Made by a program: the position numbers and the translations under genes. From Mercurialis annua (taxonomy: Eukaryota > Streptophyta > Magnoliopsida > Malpighiales > Euphorbiaceae), in NCBI RefSeq assembly GCF_937616625.2, contig NC_065572.1:75576653-75640652 (forward strand): 64,000 bases of DNA, written 5' to 3'. Positions 53,749-64,000 of the stretch are shown piece after piece. Positions within the stretch are counted from its first letter, which is position 1; the number at the start of each line of letters is the position of its first letter. The notes beneath the pieces are model-generated. The model saw only the letters and a list, made by a program, of their open reading frames with translations, did no database searches and was not told the origin of the DNA.

Positions 53749-54129
53749 AGGCTTAATCACTTAAAACCCCCTATCTTTAGCCCCTTTTGCAAATATACTC
53801 TGACGTAGAAATTTCTCCAATTTTACATTATTTTGTCCTTTTATGTTTCAATTATACCCCAAAACATTAAATTGACCTCTTTTCACTGATAAAAAAAACT
53901 TAAAATAATCTTTTATTTTTTATATTATTAATAATATTAAGGTCTAATTGAAATATAGGCTAAAAATAGAGAATTATTGTAAGCATTTTTTCAAGTGAAA
54001 AGAGGTCAATTTAATATTTTAGGGTACAATTGAAACATAAAAGGACAAATTAGAACCCTGGAGAAATTCCTACGTCGGAATATATTTATAAAAGCGGTTA
54101 AAGGTGGATTTTTTTAAGTGATTAGGCCT
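53749..54129. mobile_element. Foldback MITE, about 380 bp
   Basis: Long inverted repeats: the left end 'aggcttaatcacttaaaa' and inner 'gacgtagaaatttctcca' are matched by right-end 'aagtgattaggcct' and 'tggagaaattcctacgtc'. Pairing extends over about 70 bp or more each side, with a poor-complexity centre. No coding capacity; target duplication unclear. Confidence 0.8.
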
Positions 54130-54267
54130 AATTTTAACTTTAACTTTAGAAGGGTTAAAAATGTACACTTAGAGCATCCACAATAGATTCTCTATAGTTC
54201 AAAATTCTTTATAATAAAAAGTGTAATTGTAGAAAAACCACTCCAATGAACTCTCTATTTTAAAAAA

Positions 54268-54538
54268 GGGAAAAGGGTCATTTATGCCCCTAACTTTTGC
54301 CTCAAGGATCAAGCAAGCCCTCAACGTTTAGAAAGGTTCAAATATGCCCCCAGCGTCTTAAAAAGTGAACAACCAGCATTTTGACTTATAAATGAAACGT
54401 TGGGGGCTTGGTTGTCAAAATTGAAGGGTCTGATTGTTCATTTTTCAAGACGTTGAGGGCATATTTGAACCTTTCCGGACGTTGAGGGCTTGCTTGATCC
54501 TGGAGGCAAACCTTAAGGGCATAAATGGCCCTTTTCCC
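54268..54538. mobile_element. Nested MULE-type MITE, 271 bp
   Basis: Perfect 9-bp direct repeat TTTAAAAAA at 54259-54267 and 54539-54547. Terminal inverted repeats GGGAAAAGGGTCATTTATGC and the mirror GCATAAATGGCCCTTTTCCC. No coding capacity. The target repeat is low in complexity, so assignment to the Mutator superfamily rests partly on its length. Confidence 0.8.
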
Positions 54539-54854
54539 TTTAAAAAATTAAAATAGAGAGTTGGTTTGACTCTCCACATTTGTAGAGGCAAACCACTCTT
54601 TATTTTTAAAAATAAACTGTTTTTTTATTAATTTCTCTTTCCCCTCTTTCCTTAATGTTAGGAAAACAAATATTCTCTGCAATGTTTTTCATCTCTACAG
54701 AAAATCAATTCTTTCTCAAACTAATTTCGTCAATTTCTAATCAATGTTGACTGCTTTTTTAATTCAATATTTTTTCATTCAAAATAGTTCTACATCCCAC
54801 TATTACAGATGAGACATACGAAGAGGATTCTTGCTTCCCAAGATTTAAGGTTAT

Positions 54855-55450
54855 AATAAACTAAAAGAGGTGTCTATCTCATCTCTCTAAACTCTTATTT
54901 TCTTTTCAGAAACCCTAGCCGCAATAAGAGGGAGGTGATTTTGGCCATTTTTTGGTTCAAAATCACCTCCCTACCTTCTCGTTTTCTGTTCAAATCTCGT
55001 ATTTAGTTTCTCTGCGTCAATAATCACAGATCTGAGATCTGTTGGTATTTTTCTTTCTTCCTTTATGGATGTTTTATCTTCCTTTGTGGAGTTCTGGCTC
55101 TTACCCTTTATGGGTTTTGCTATTTCCTTGATGGAATTATCTACGGAGTGTAGATCTGAAGTGCTATCAGTAGAAATTTTATTTTTAATATTCTCTCAAT
55201 CGGACTCATTTAAAGACCAAAGAGTCGATTTATGGTTTAAAATAACCTTCGAGTGGAGCGGACGGATCGCCGAGTTGCATATTCAAAGAGCTCCGTCAAT
55301 GCGATTGAAGAAATTAGATATGATTTTCTGTTATTTTACTGATGTTCTATTATTGTACTTCTTGAATGTATTGATTTGTTCAATATTTGATCAAGTTGTA
55401 TTTTTATTTCTCTATTAATGAAATTTTCATTATTCTCAAAAAAAAAAAAA
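54855..55450 (+). mobile_element. Nested poly(A) retroposon (short LINE-like), about 596 bp
   Basis: Flanked by the 13-bp direct repeat GATTTAAGGTTAT (54842-54854 and 55451-55463) and ending in a run of 13 A (55438-55450), the signature of target-primed reverse transcription. The 5' part has 'aaaccctagccgc', as in plant leader sequences, and the 3' part ends 'ctctattaatgaaa' before the tail, as in plant LINE ends. The 117-codon frame at 55065-55418 has no reverse-transcriptase motifs. It is an internally deleted LINE, a long SINE or a retrocopy of an unknown transcript. Confidence 0.85.
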
Positions 55451-55951
55451 GATTTAAGGTTATGGACCAATAATAGCATCGTCATTTCGAAAAAACCAAT
55501 AAATCAAGCACTACCATTCTATCTTTAGGAATTATCAAATTAATGTGTATTTATTTTGGAATTAAATGATTAATGGTGTTTTGGGTGTGCCCGTAAGAGG
55601 CATGTGAAGGTGAATTTTTTTTAGAATGACGTATAATTAAAATAAATGGGAAAACATTAATAAAAAAAATTAAAAAAAAATAATAATTTATCTAATAAAT
55701 TTAGAGAGTCCATTAAAGAGAAATTAAATTTTTGTTCTCTATTATTAAAGATGCTCTTTATTTATTTAAAAATGCTCTTTAAAATAAAAAGCATGGTTGG
55801 AGATGCTTTTATATAGTTTTAATATAATTTAGTTTTGTACTTTTTTAGCATGGTTTATATATTATAATATTTAATTGAAAAGTCAACTAAAAGTACAAAA
55901 GAAAATTTAATTCAATATTTTAATTTATATCGTATATAAAAAAGAAATTAA

Positions 55952-56216
55952 CTACTCCCTCCGTTCTTTTTTAGTTGTCCATTTAGCCAATTTTATTTGT
56001 CTACAAATAGTTGTCCATTTAGAAATCTCATGCGATATTAACTACTTATGTTCCAAGTTTACCGATCCCTAATAAATGACTCTATGTTTTAATTTAAAAG
56101 GCATTTATTAACTAATAGGGCTATATTAGTATTTTTTTATAAATTAAGACAAAATAAGCACTATCTTGGTATGTGCAATATTGGCTAAATGGACAACTAA
56201 AAAAGAACGGAGGTAG
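55952..56216. mobile_element. Stowaway-type MITE
   Basis: Ends CTCCCTCCGTTC (left) and, inward from the right, CTACCTCCGTTC, each continuing 'ttttttagttgtccattta'. TA dinucleotides flank the ends. The size of about 265 bp and the CTCCCTCCGTTC end are hallmarks of plant Stowaway elements (Tc1/mariner). It lies about 360 bp upstream of the MBD13 start. Confidence 0.88.
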
Positions 56217-56572
56217 TATATTACCAGTGGAGTAGTGAGGTGGATTTTCAGTTTCACTATTTTCAAAATCCAATCACAAGGAAGCACGTGTGTGAAAGTC
56301 AGAGGAAATTAGTTTGGTCTGGTTGTATGTTAACCACATCTTTGTCCGCCCTTCTCTTCTTCAGTCAAAGCAATTAGATTAGGAAGAAAGCAGTAAGGAG
56401 GTCAATTTGGTAAAATTAGAAAACAAAAACTGTTCAGTTATTGTTTAATGCAGCACGAGACGAGAAGTTTGGCAACACGTGCTTTCTGCGCCACTTCCAT
56501 TTTTTGTTTTGTCCAAATTCTGGCCTACTTTCACCTCCTCCATTACTCATTTTCACATTCCAAGTTCCGGTG

Positions 56573-59500
56573 ATGAAACCTGCAGATTCCGACGATGACT
56601 CCTTACCCGAAGGATGGACTGTTAAAGTCAAAGTAACAACCGCCGGTAAAAAATACAAGGTAACTCATCTTCTGCTGTTACTAAATCTATATTAATTAAT
56701 TTAACCACTGCTCATATTTACTCAAAGCTTGAATCTCTTCAAGAATCTCACAGAAATCTAAATCTGACAAACATATCAAATTTGACTTCACTTCATGTTC
56801 GTGATTCAACAAGAATACTAATTTACTTATATTAAACTAATTTGTTGCTTTTTCATGCTAAGTATGAGGTTAAATGAACTTTGCATGACTAACCATGGAT
56901 CCAGTTGTCATAGCTTGTTATGCTTAGTGCTTTTAAGCAACCCTGACTTATATTGAATTTACTATATCTTTTCTTGATTTATAGGCTTAATTGGTCTTCA
57001 ACTAAGTGGTTTTTTATTGAACTTGACCGTAAATTGAAAATTATTAATTGTAGGAACTAGCAAGGTCCCAATTAGTACTTTGGAAGATGTTTAACTAGGG
57101 AAAAGTGACTCTGATTTTTTTAATCCTTGTAGAGAAACGAATGTTGATATTTGTTACATTTGCCTTTATTGCAGTGTTACTTTCCTCCCTCAGGTGAAGC
57201 TAAATTCTACTCCAAGCTTCAGGTAGTTCGGTTTCTTAACAAAAACAATCCTAAATCCGTAGAGAAGGAAACGGACATTGGCTTTCTTAACCAAACCGAT
57301 CCTAAATCAGAAAAGAAGGAAGAGGACATTGAGCAAAGTTCTGCGGAAAAGGTATGATGATAAATTCTGTTGTTTTCGTTTTCATTCCTTCTACTTCCGG
57401 TTGGTACTTTTGTCAACATACAGAAGAGAGTTCTAATTTTGTTTAGCAATGTAGCTTGCAGATGAGAAGACTGAACCAGAAGGGTTACCTCCAGGATGGA
57501 CCAAAGAAATTAAGGTGACAAAGAAAGGTCATAAAGTCAGAAGAGACTCGGTACTCAACCTTTACTTCCTCTTTTCAAATTTTAATCACCTTTGTGCTCC
57601 TTTCTTGAAATTTTTTCTGATATCTTTTAACTTCGAGATCTTCGTATTAGCTTCCATAAGGTTCTTTTTTCTGCTAAATTAGCTTCTTCTGTATATTCTT
57701 TAGTTTTCAACTTAATACTATTGTGTGTTCAGATCTTGTTTTTTCTTTATTTGCTTGCTAGAATTAATTCTGCTCTAAATTTAATGACTTCTATGTGCAG
57801 CTTAGCCATATAAGATTTTTACATGATGTTGTAATTATTTGATGCAGTTTTACACTGATCCTGTTAGTGGATATGTATTCCGCTCTATGAAGGACGCCCT
57901 TCGCTATCTTCAGACTGGAGAGATAGGAAGATTAGCTTTCAAGCCAAAAGACAAAGGCAATGACAACGTAGAGCTGGAAGATGATAAAGCCTGTGTGAGT
58001 GTGAAGTTAAGGTTTTTGTTATATTGGTTGATAACATTTTTCTTTTCTGTTCCTTCCTTCAAACTCATCATTTACTCGTTCTTTAGTAACTGCTAATCTT
58101 TTCTTTTGGCTATCTTGCTCATGCAAACAAATTATATAACTAAGCATGCCATGACACAATTAGAATGGACTAAATGACAGCAAACTCGGTTGAAAGTCCA
58201 GGGTCATGCTTTCAACACAAGTGTGAATGCTCTTACTCACCTTGGCATTCGATAATCACTTTCCTCGCCTATTAGGGTGACTAACTATGGACAAGGGATT
58301 ACCTCTCCATTTTGTTAATAAGTAATAGTAAATTTGAGAAGTTAGGAAATGTACATTGCACAATTTCCCACCATAATTGACTCGTTGAGACGTTTACAGA
58401 ATAGATAATTACAATAGTGATATTCCCAGGCTCAATGCATGAAAACTTATTTCAAATGCGAATGTGAATTTTCTTTTGTGGTTCATGTGCGCGACGAGTT
58501 GCTGAACATAAAGAAAAGATCTTATTCATGTCTTAATCAATGAGGTTCAGGAGTTAGAAACAAGGTCTTCTCCATTCTATTGTATATGTAAATAGTTGCT
58601 TGCAGTTGTATAGGCATTTGCTTTCCAAATTATGCAGGTTTAGGTAGATGAGATTCTATGCTCACATGTATTTTTTGTCGATTTATACAGATGTTATCAT
58701 GTTTATGTGTTCAATTACCCACTGGTAGCATTTTATTTGTAGATAATTGCTTAGCTCTGTTTCTATTACTTGAGGCCAGTTGAAAGCATTTTTTGGCTTT
58801 AAAATAATACTAAAATTTCAAAGCCTGTTTTCTGTATCAGAGTTTGGCATGATTTCTGTGTTATCTCTTGTTTAATTTTTATTAAATGAGCTTTTTGGTT
58901 TTTCTACCAAAAAAAAAAAATTTCAACGCTTTTTAATTATTCTTTTTCTCTCCATAGACACCAGCTGCAGCAAAGAAACAAAAGTTGGCAGTTAATGAAA
59001 CAACAAGCGCAGTTATAAGTGACCAGCCCTCTAAGGTGATCAAAGTTACTAATGTTGAACATATACCTGTATCAGCCAGCACAGCAGAATCCACGCTCAT
59101 TTCGGAGATTGCTTCAGGTGATTATTAAGTTCTGAATTTCCTTATCATGTACTTTGTAGTGTGCTTCTGTTTGCGCACATGCATGATTTTTTTCGTATTT
59201 CCTTAAATTTATATCTTTTCACTTCTATGCTAATAACAATAATTTGATGTAAGACCGGAGAAATTGCTACGAACATAGCATAGGACTTATGATTCGGTAA
59301 GAATATTAATGAAATAGTAATATGTTACATTTTATTTCTGACTGCTACATTGAAGAGCTTGTGTATAATCCCAAGTGAACATGCTCAGAACTTGTGATTC
59401 CAACTAACAGTCGCAGATTTCAACTTCGTATCCCATTCCTCACTAGGGGGGCCTCACATGTCATTTGAAATTTCTTAATGATGCAGGTGCAGTAAAGGCT

Positions 59501-61000
59501 TCATCTATCAACTCAGAAACGGCAGAGGGAAACAGTTCAAGCCAATTAGTAGGAAAGAGAGATCATACTGAAAGTGTAATAGTTACTGCAGTGGATGTTC
59601 TCCCAGTTGAGCAGCAATCAGAAAATGGAGGGATGAAGAGTGAAGGTACAAAGACTGGACTTGGCAAATCCAAGAAGAAAAAAGATCAAAGCCTCCCTCA
59701 ACGCTCTTCAAAGCGGCTTGCTGGTCTTGCACTTGATCCTACTCCTGAACTGAAAACAACAAATCGAGCCTGTCGAGCTGGAGTTGTACAGTCCAGTGAT
59801 GTAGTTGCATGTACAGATGAAAGTTCTTTACATACTGAGCTGGAAAAGTGTGCATCTGACACTTCCAAAAATGCAAAAAACGTTGCTAGTTCTCCCCTCA
59901 ATCCTACACCTGAACTAAATACAACAAACCGAGCCCGTCAAGCTGCAGGCGAACAGTCCAATGATTTAGTTGCATGTACAGGTGAGACTTCTGCACATGC
60001 TAAGGAGGAAGTAAATCATCCATGTGATGCTTCCAAAGATATGAAAAGGCTTGTAGGTCTTCAACTTGATCCTACAACTAAACTTAAAGCAACGAATCGA
60101 GCCCAACCTAAACAATCTAATGATTTGATTGCAAGTACAGATGACAGTTCTTCACTTACTAAGCAGGAAGCAAAGGATGCATCTGACTCTCCCAAAAACT
60201 CAAGGAGGTACGAATCGCATAAGGGCAAGTTTCCTGTAGGACATATGCCTGCTCCAAATGCAGTGAAAACAGAAAACAAGACTGATGAGAAGCATGAAAG
60301 TAGCACTATTTCATCTTCAAGGAATATTACTATTAGGGAAGCACATACAGACAAAAAAGAAACCAGCACTAATCCTGATGAGAAGCCTGGAGGATCCTTC
60401 GACCAGTCCCTTGGGGAGCTGTGGCAGGATCCCTGCATCGCATTTGCCATAAAAACTCTAACTGGAATATCCTTTGAAAACCAAGAGAGCGCTCAAGCAT
60501 CATCAGGGTCGAACAATAGCGAAGTGGCTGGTTTGGCTACTTTGGCGGACAATACTAGAAAAGAGAATTTTCGGAATCTGAGTAACATAGCTATCATGGA
60601 GGAGCATGCCCGAGAAATTGATGTTAGAGACAAGGAGAAGCTAGGATCCACCCTAAATATGTCTCTCACAGATGCATGGGCAGACCCTTGCATTGAGTTT
60701 GCAATAAAAACTCTTACAGGTGCAATTCCATTGGACTGCGATATGCTCATCCAGGATTGTCTTCAACGGAAAACAAGCTCATCATCACAATCACAATCAC
60801 AAGAAAGCAGCGGCTTGACCTCACGGAATGCTGGTGAGCCTGATGAAACAAGATTATTTTGTCAGCAATTTAACATTTCAGAGCAGCTTATACTTAACCA
60901 AGAGGCTCTGCCGCAAACTAGTAATGTGAATTTAAGATACTCAGGTGGAACCACGGTCAATAAAATGACGAAAGAAACAAAGAAAAGCAGAGGTAGGTAA
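56573..61000 (+). CDS. MBD13: Methyl-CpG-binding domain protein, MBD13-like (6 exons)
   Basis: Exons 56573-56659, 57175-57351, 57455-57550, 57848-57994, 58958-59117 and 59487-61000 keep frame and give about 726 residues. Two MBD-type domains lie at the N-terminus. The first (about 10-50) shows LPEGWTVKVKV then CYFPPSGEAKFYSKLQVVRFL. The second (about 98-155) shows LPPGWTKEIKV then FYTDPVSGYVFRSMKDALRYLQ. The long last exon encodes a charged, Ser/Thr-rich region with about three 55-60-residue repeats (near 297-460, marked by LDPTPELKTTNRA) and two copies of a WxDPCIxFAIKTLTG motif (about 535-550 and 620-634). I start at MKPADSDDD; an upstream in-frame ATG exists at 56441. A GT at the end of the last exon (SRG|gtaggt) could splice to a further exon that I did not find. 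Nuclear role in reading or organising methylated chromatin is inferred from the family. Confidence 0.9.
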
Positions 61001-61598
61001 TCCAGTAATGTATTAGTGATTTAAAAGTGTACAGATTAGATATCTTGAAAATGTTGTTGTTCAGCTAGCATAGGTGACCGTGTACTAAAGTACTCTGTTA
61101 ATCAGATATTAACTTTAATTGTTCTTCTGATAGTTAGGTGAAAACATTTGCTGGAAACATAGGTTTTTTCCTCTTCTGGTTTAAGCTATTCCTCATGGTA
61201 TGTTCCATATAAATTTCTCTGGTTGTACTGAAACTCAAAATTTTATATTTATAATTAAAAAAAAATTGTTTGTTCCATTTTCGAGCATTTGTTGTTTTTT
61301 GACATTTGTGCTTTATTCTGTAAACAATTAGAAGATGAAATGAATTGAGTAATTATAGCAATGAAAATTATCAATATTTCGTATATTACTTTCAAAATTA
61401 CAAATTAAAGAAAAGGACAGGGACTGGACAAGATAAAACGTCGTCGTATAGTAATGTATTTCTCATGCGCGCCAATTGTAATCAGATTGCCGCCAAGTAC
61501 CATTATAAATGCATTCTTGATCTCATCCACTTAGTTTCAGTTCTAAAAAGAAAAAATCTTGCCCATTAAATTGTTGTAAACAAAAAATTATACTAAAA
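61001..61598. other. MBD13-CTF8 intergenic region
   Basis: Short spacer holding the MBD13 3' flank and the CTF8 promoter. I see no repeat or additional gene; the open frame at 61345-61569 has no recognisable motif. Confidence 0.5.
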
Positions 61599-62160
61599 AT
61601 GCAAATCGAAGTGAAGTGTAGTTGCGGGGCAGAGAAATGCCCCGAATGGGCAATTGTAGAAGTGCAAGGTGTAGTTGAAGTTCAGCCTTCGTTTCAAGAT
61701 TTGGTTCAAAACCTCGTCATCGGACAACTTTGCCGCCCTTCTTCTCAGGTATTCCGTCTCCTTCCAAAACAATCTTTGTTGAATCAATCAATTAAATGAA
61801 TTCATGGGTTTCTTTCTTCCTTGGTGCAGGAAGTTTACACTTTGACGGTTGGGTATCATGAATTGACTGGATCTAAGGTGACACTGAAGAAGCCCTTGTT
61901 AGTTTTAAAGAAAGTGAAGGGCAGTAATGGCGGTTCAGCGAATAAGGTGGACTTGGATGTCATCGGCATCATTCGTCATAAGATTTTGTTTAAGAACAGA
62001 CCCAGGGCTTTAATTACCAGTAAGCTCCATTGCTTTCATGTCCAGATTTTCTTATGCCACGAATAGAAATCTAATTCTTTCGTTTCTCTGTCTTTCAGAA
62101 CTACAGCCGGCCGTGAAGGAAAGAGCCAATGGCGCTGCTTCAAATTCCGCTGCTATATAG
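61599..62160 (+). CDS. CTF8: Ctf8 subunit of the CTF18 clamp loader (3 exons)
   Basis: Exons 61599-61748, 61830-62019 and 62099-62160 join in frame to 133 residues. The sequence begins MQIEVKCSCGAEKCPEWAIV and includes LQNLVIGQL-like and EVYTLTVGYHELTGSKVTLKKPLLVLKK stretches typical of Ctf8. It continues with VDLDVIGIIRHKILFKNRPRALI. With Ctf18 and Dcc1 it forms the alternative RFC complex that loads PCNA and supports sister-chromatid cohesion in the nucleus. The length is usual for the family. It is convergent with the GTPase gene, with about 585 bp between stop codons. Confidence 0.9.
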
Positions 62161-62745
62161 GAAAGTAGCGTGCTATTATGATGATTTTTTCGTATCCTAG
62201 GATTTATTATGTGCCTATTATGTGACTTTGGATGTAGTTATTCAGAATGTTGAATACAGAATTGTCGAGTTTTCACATAGGTGTTTGGTTGAGAATTCTA
62301 TCTTACTTGCTGAGTGCTGATTCATCGATGTAGAAAAAGAGAGAGAGCTTGAACATGACTCTTTTCCGAATTCTAATTACATAAACATGAATCTTTCAAG
62401 CTCCTCAAGACGGAGGAGCATATAATCGGAAAATTTTATCAATTCTTGGATATGAACAGAGCCAAAAACTGTTTAACAATCTTCAAAAGATGAAATGCTT
62501 GTCATATTATGTCAACAACAAGCTGTCGACCCTTTTCTTAGTCCAAATGGGTGCTTTCCATCTCCAATTAGCTCCTTTGAGTGTGGAAGTCACGACACGC
62601 CACCCAACCGTACGAATGCGGCATTGACAGAAAAGATGTGTAAAAATGAATAGACTTTTCGACCTGCAGATCTCTGTAAATTCTGTTTGTTTATCTACAG
62701 AAGCTACAAATACTTTCAAACAACTGCAACTGCATATAGATTCTC

Positions 62746-63470
62746 CTACGCTCCAGGTCCTGTTGCACCTGCACGAACTCTCAACATATCTGTTCTCTTG
62801 CTTCGTCCCATTACCTCCACAAGCCATTCTACACTTTCTTTGATCCCCAACCTGCAATCAAAATCTATTTGTAATTAACGCCTTCTAGATATAGTACAGT
62901 TGGGCGGAATGTGATTGCCAGATTACATATATTCCTTTCATCCTTTTCAGATAAATACCTACATTCTGAATATCCACTTACCCATCATATGCTGAAACAG
63001 CTTCAAACATGTAAACCCTCTCATCCAACTTCTTAAGATCTAGATATCTGGCAATTTCTTCACCTGTTGCTGCGTCAGGAAGATCCTGTCATTGAAACGA
63101 TGCCACTGAATGATCAAATTTCCTTGTTATTTAGAAACACCACAACCAAGCTACAAGTGGACACTAATGATACGTTACAATAGTTGCAAAACACGATGTA
63201 TATCATGGAATAGTCATGTTCACCTGTTTGTTTGCTAATATCAAAAGCGGGGCTCCTTGCAAATCCTCATGCCGAAGAACTTTTTCTGTTAACACAGTTT
63301 TAAGTATTAGTAAATTATTTCATTAAACCATATTGTGAATCTCAAAATCATAACAGCTGACCTAAAGCAGACTTTGAATCTTCAAAACGTGAATGGCAAG
63401 TAGCATCAATCACAAATACAAGAGCATGGGCCTCCTCATAATATTTCTCCCAGATTGAGCGAAGACCAGG
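62746..63470 (-). CDS. GB1: ARF-like small GTPase, 3' exons only
   Basis: Exons in transcript order 63470-63362, 63285-63224, 63085-62982 and 62851-62746 join in frame. They encode PGLRSIWEKYYEEAHALVFV, IDATCHSRFEDSKSAL, EKVLRHEDLQGAPLLILANKQ, DLPDAATGEEIARYLDL and GIKESVEWLVEVMGRSKRTD, ending GATGPGA. NKQD is the guanine-specificity (G4) motif, split by an intron. It matches the ARFRP1/ARL class of Arabidopsis GB1, which acts at the Golgi. The N-terminal exons with the P-loop and DxGGQ lie beyond position 64000; the next intron is at least 530 bp long and contains an inverted repeat. Complete gene expected outside the window. Confidence 0.9.
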
Positions 63471-63652
63471 CTGGCAGAATTTTTTTAAAAATAGCTTCAG
63501 TGCTTGAACTTAAAGCCAATAATCTAATACAAAACTCATAATAAGTACCACCAGCTTCACACAAGCAGTAAGCGTTTAAGTTTTGCAGTGCCATTAAATT
63601 GGTCACTGGAATGAGAAGTACCTGCTTCGCAAAGGACTGAAGTAAGCCGAAT

Positions 63653-63889
63653 GTCATGGGGATAGATCTTGGCACTCTAAGCGAAGCGGACTAGTACCAG
63701 TAAGCCTAAACGTGGTTATTGAAATGAGCAGCAGAAGTCTATATAAAGACTTGCAATAAAGTAATGCACGCCACAAATTGGTATGCATGTCTTTGTAATC
63801 GCTTCCGCTACACATCAATACTCACATTTAGGCTTACTTAGTACTAGTCCACTCTGCGCGGGTTAGAGCGCCAAAATTTATCCCCATGT
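63653..63889. repeat. Inverted-repeat element in the GTPase intron
   Basis: The left arm ('gtcatggggatagatcttgg' then 'gcggactagtaccag') is mirrored by the right arm ('agtactagtccactctgcgc' then 'caaaatttatccccatg'). The arms are about 60 bp each. It is probably a MITE; no target duplication was defined. Confidence 0.7.
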
Positions 63890-64000
63890 CACTAAGCTCT
63901 ATACAGCATACTATATCAGGCTTTACTTTTAGCCTATATAGGAAATGTTGAATTTTAGCCTATACCGAAGCTACTTTCTAATGTTAAAGTAGTGTTATAA

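Larger units (their letters stand above)
54172..55807. mobile_element. Outer TIR element hosting two nested insertions
   Basis: The left end 'gagcatccacaatagattct' and the right end, read inward, 'agcatctccaaccatgc' form terminal inverted repeats. Internal 'ctctattttaa' and 'ttaaagagcat' phrases are mirrored too. Removing the insertions at 54268-54538 and 54855-55450 leaves a unit of roughly 0.75 kb. The ends resemble those of PIF/Harbinger or similar MITEs, but no target duplication is certain. Confidence 0.6.

Overview
The window is nuclear DNA of a flowering plant, almost certainly a eudicot. The genes are split by short AT-rich GT-AG introns, every recognisable protein has a land-plant family signature (MSH3, SEND1, MSBP, MBD13, CLE), and the intergenic space is full of plant transposons. 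The species cannot be fixed from the sequence.

Layout: 1-6.3 kb holds no convincing gene, only AT-rich DNA, a degenerate tandem repeat and two foldback elements. MSH3 (+, 12 exons, 6310-20575) follows and appears intact, although an 8.8-kb Ty1/copia-type LTR retrotransposon sits antisense in its fifth intron. Tail-to-tail with it is the Holliday-junction resolvase-like nuclease SEND1 (-, 14 exons, 21327-26526). A decayed copy of the MSH3 3' flank lies beyond SEND1 at about 27.7-28.2 kb. Next come an F-box/LRR gene (29908-31775), the first exon of an unidentified probable plastid protein (32634-32942) followed by a 2.3-kb long-TIR Mutator-like element, and a membrane steroid-binding protein gene (36359-37841).

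From 39.7 to 52.8 kb lies a tandem cluster of CLE-type signalling peptide genes. Five are open: four with a single CLE motif, and one (44031-45149) encoding 17 tandem 20-residue CLE units behind one signal peptide. A sixth is a broken multi-CLE paralog with about ten units (47797-48575). A two-gene block (single-CLE plus multi-CLE) has been duplicated as a unit, and five copies share a promoter module with a TATA box. This cluster is the most unusual part of the window. An exon fragment of ribosomal protein S21 lies between the two blocks.

The right end holds a nest of small transposons (53.4-56.2 kb), then MBD13 (56573-61000), the Ctf8 subunit of the alternative clamp loader (61599-62160) and, convergent with it, the 3' part of an ARF-like GTPase gene (62746-63470, continuing past the window).

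From memory, F-box/MSBP/SEND1 neighbour one another on Arabidopsis chromosome 3 (At3g48880-48900) and GTPase/CTF8/MBD13/MSBP on chromosome 5 (At5g52210-52240). The window would then show the order before that duplication, with the CLE cluster between MSBP and MBD13. MSH3, SEND1, CTF8 and MBD13 all act on DNA or chromatin, but nothing in the sequence shows that they are co-regulated.
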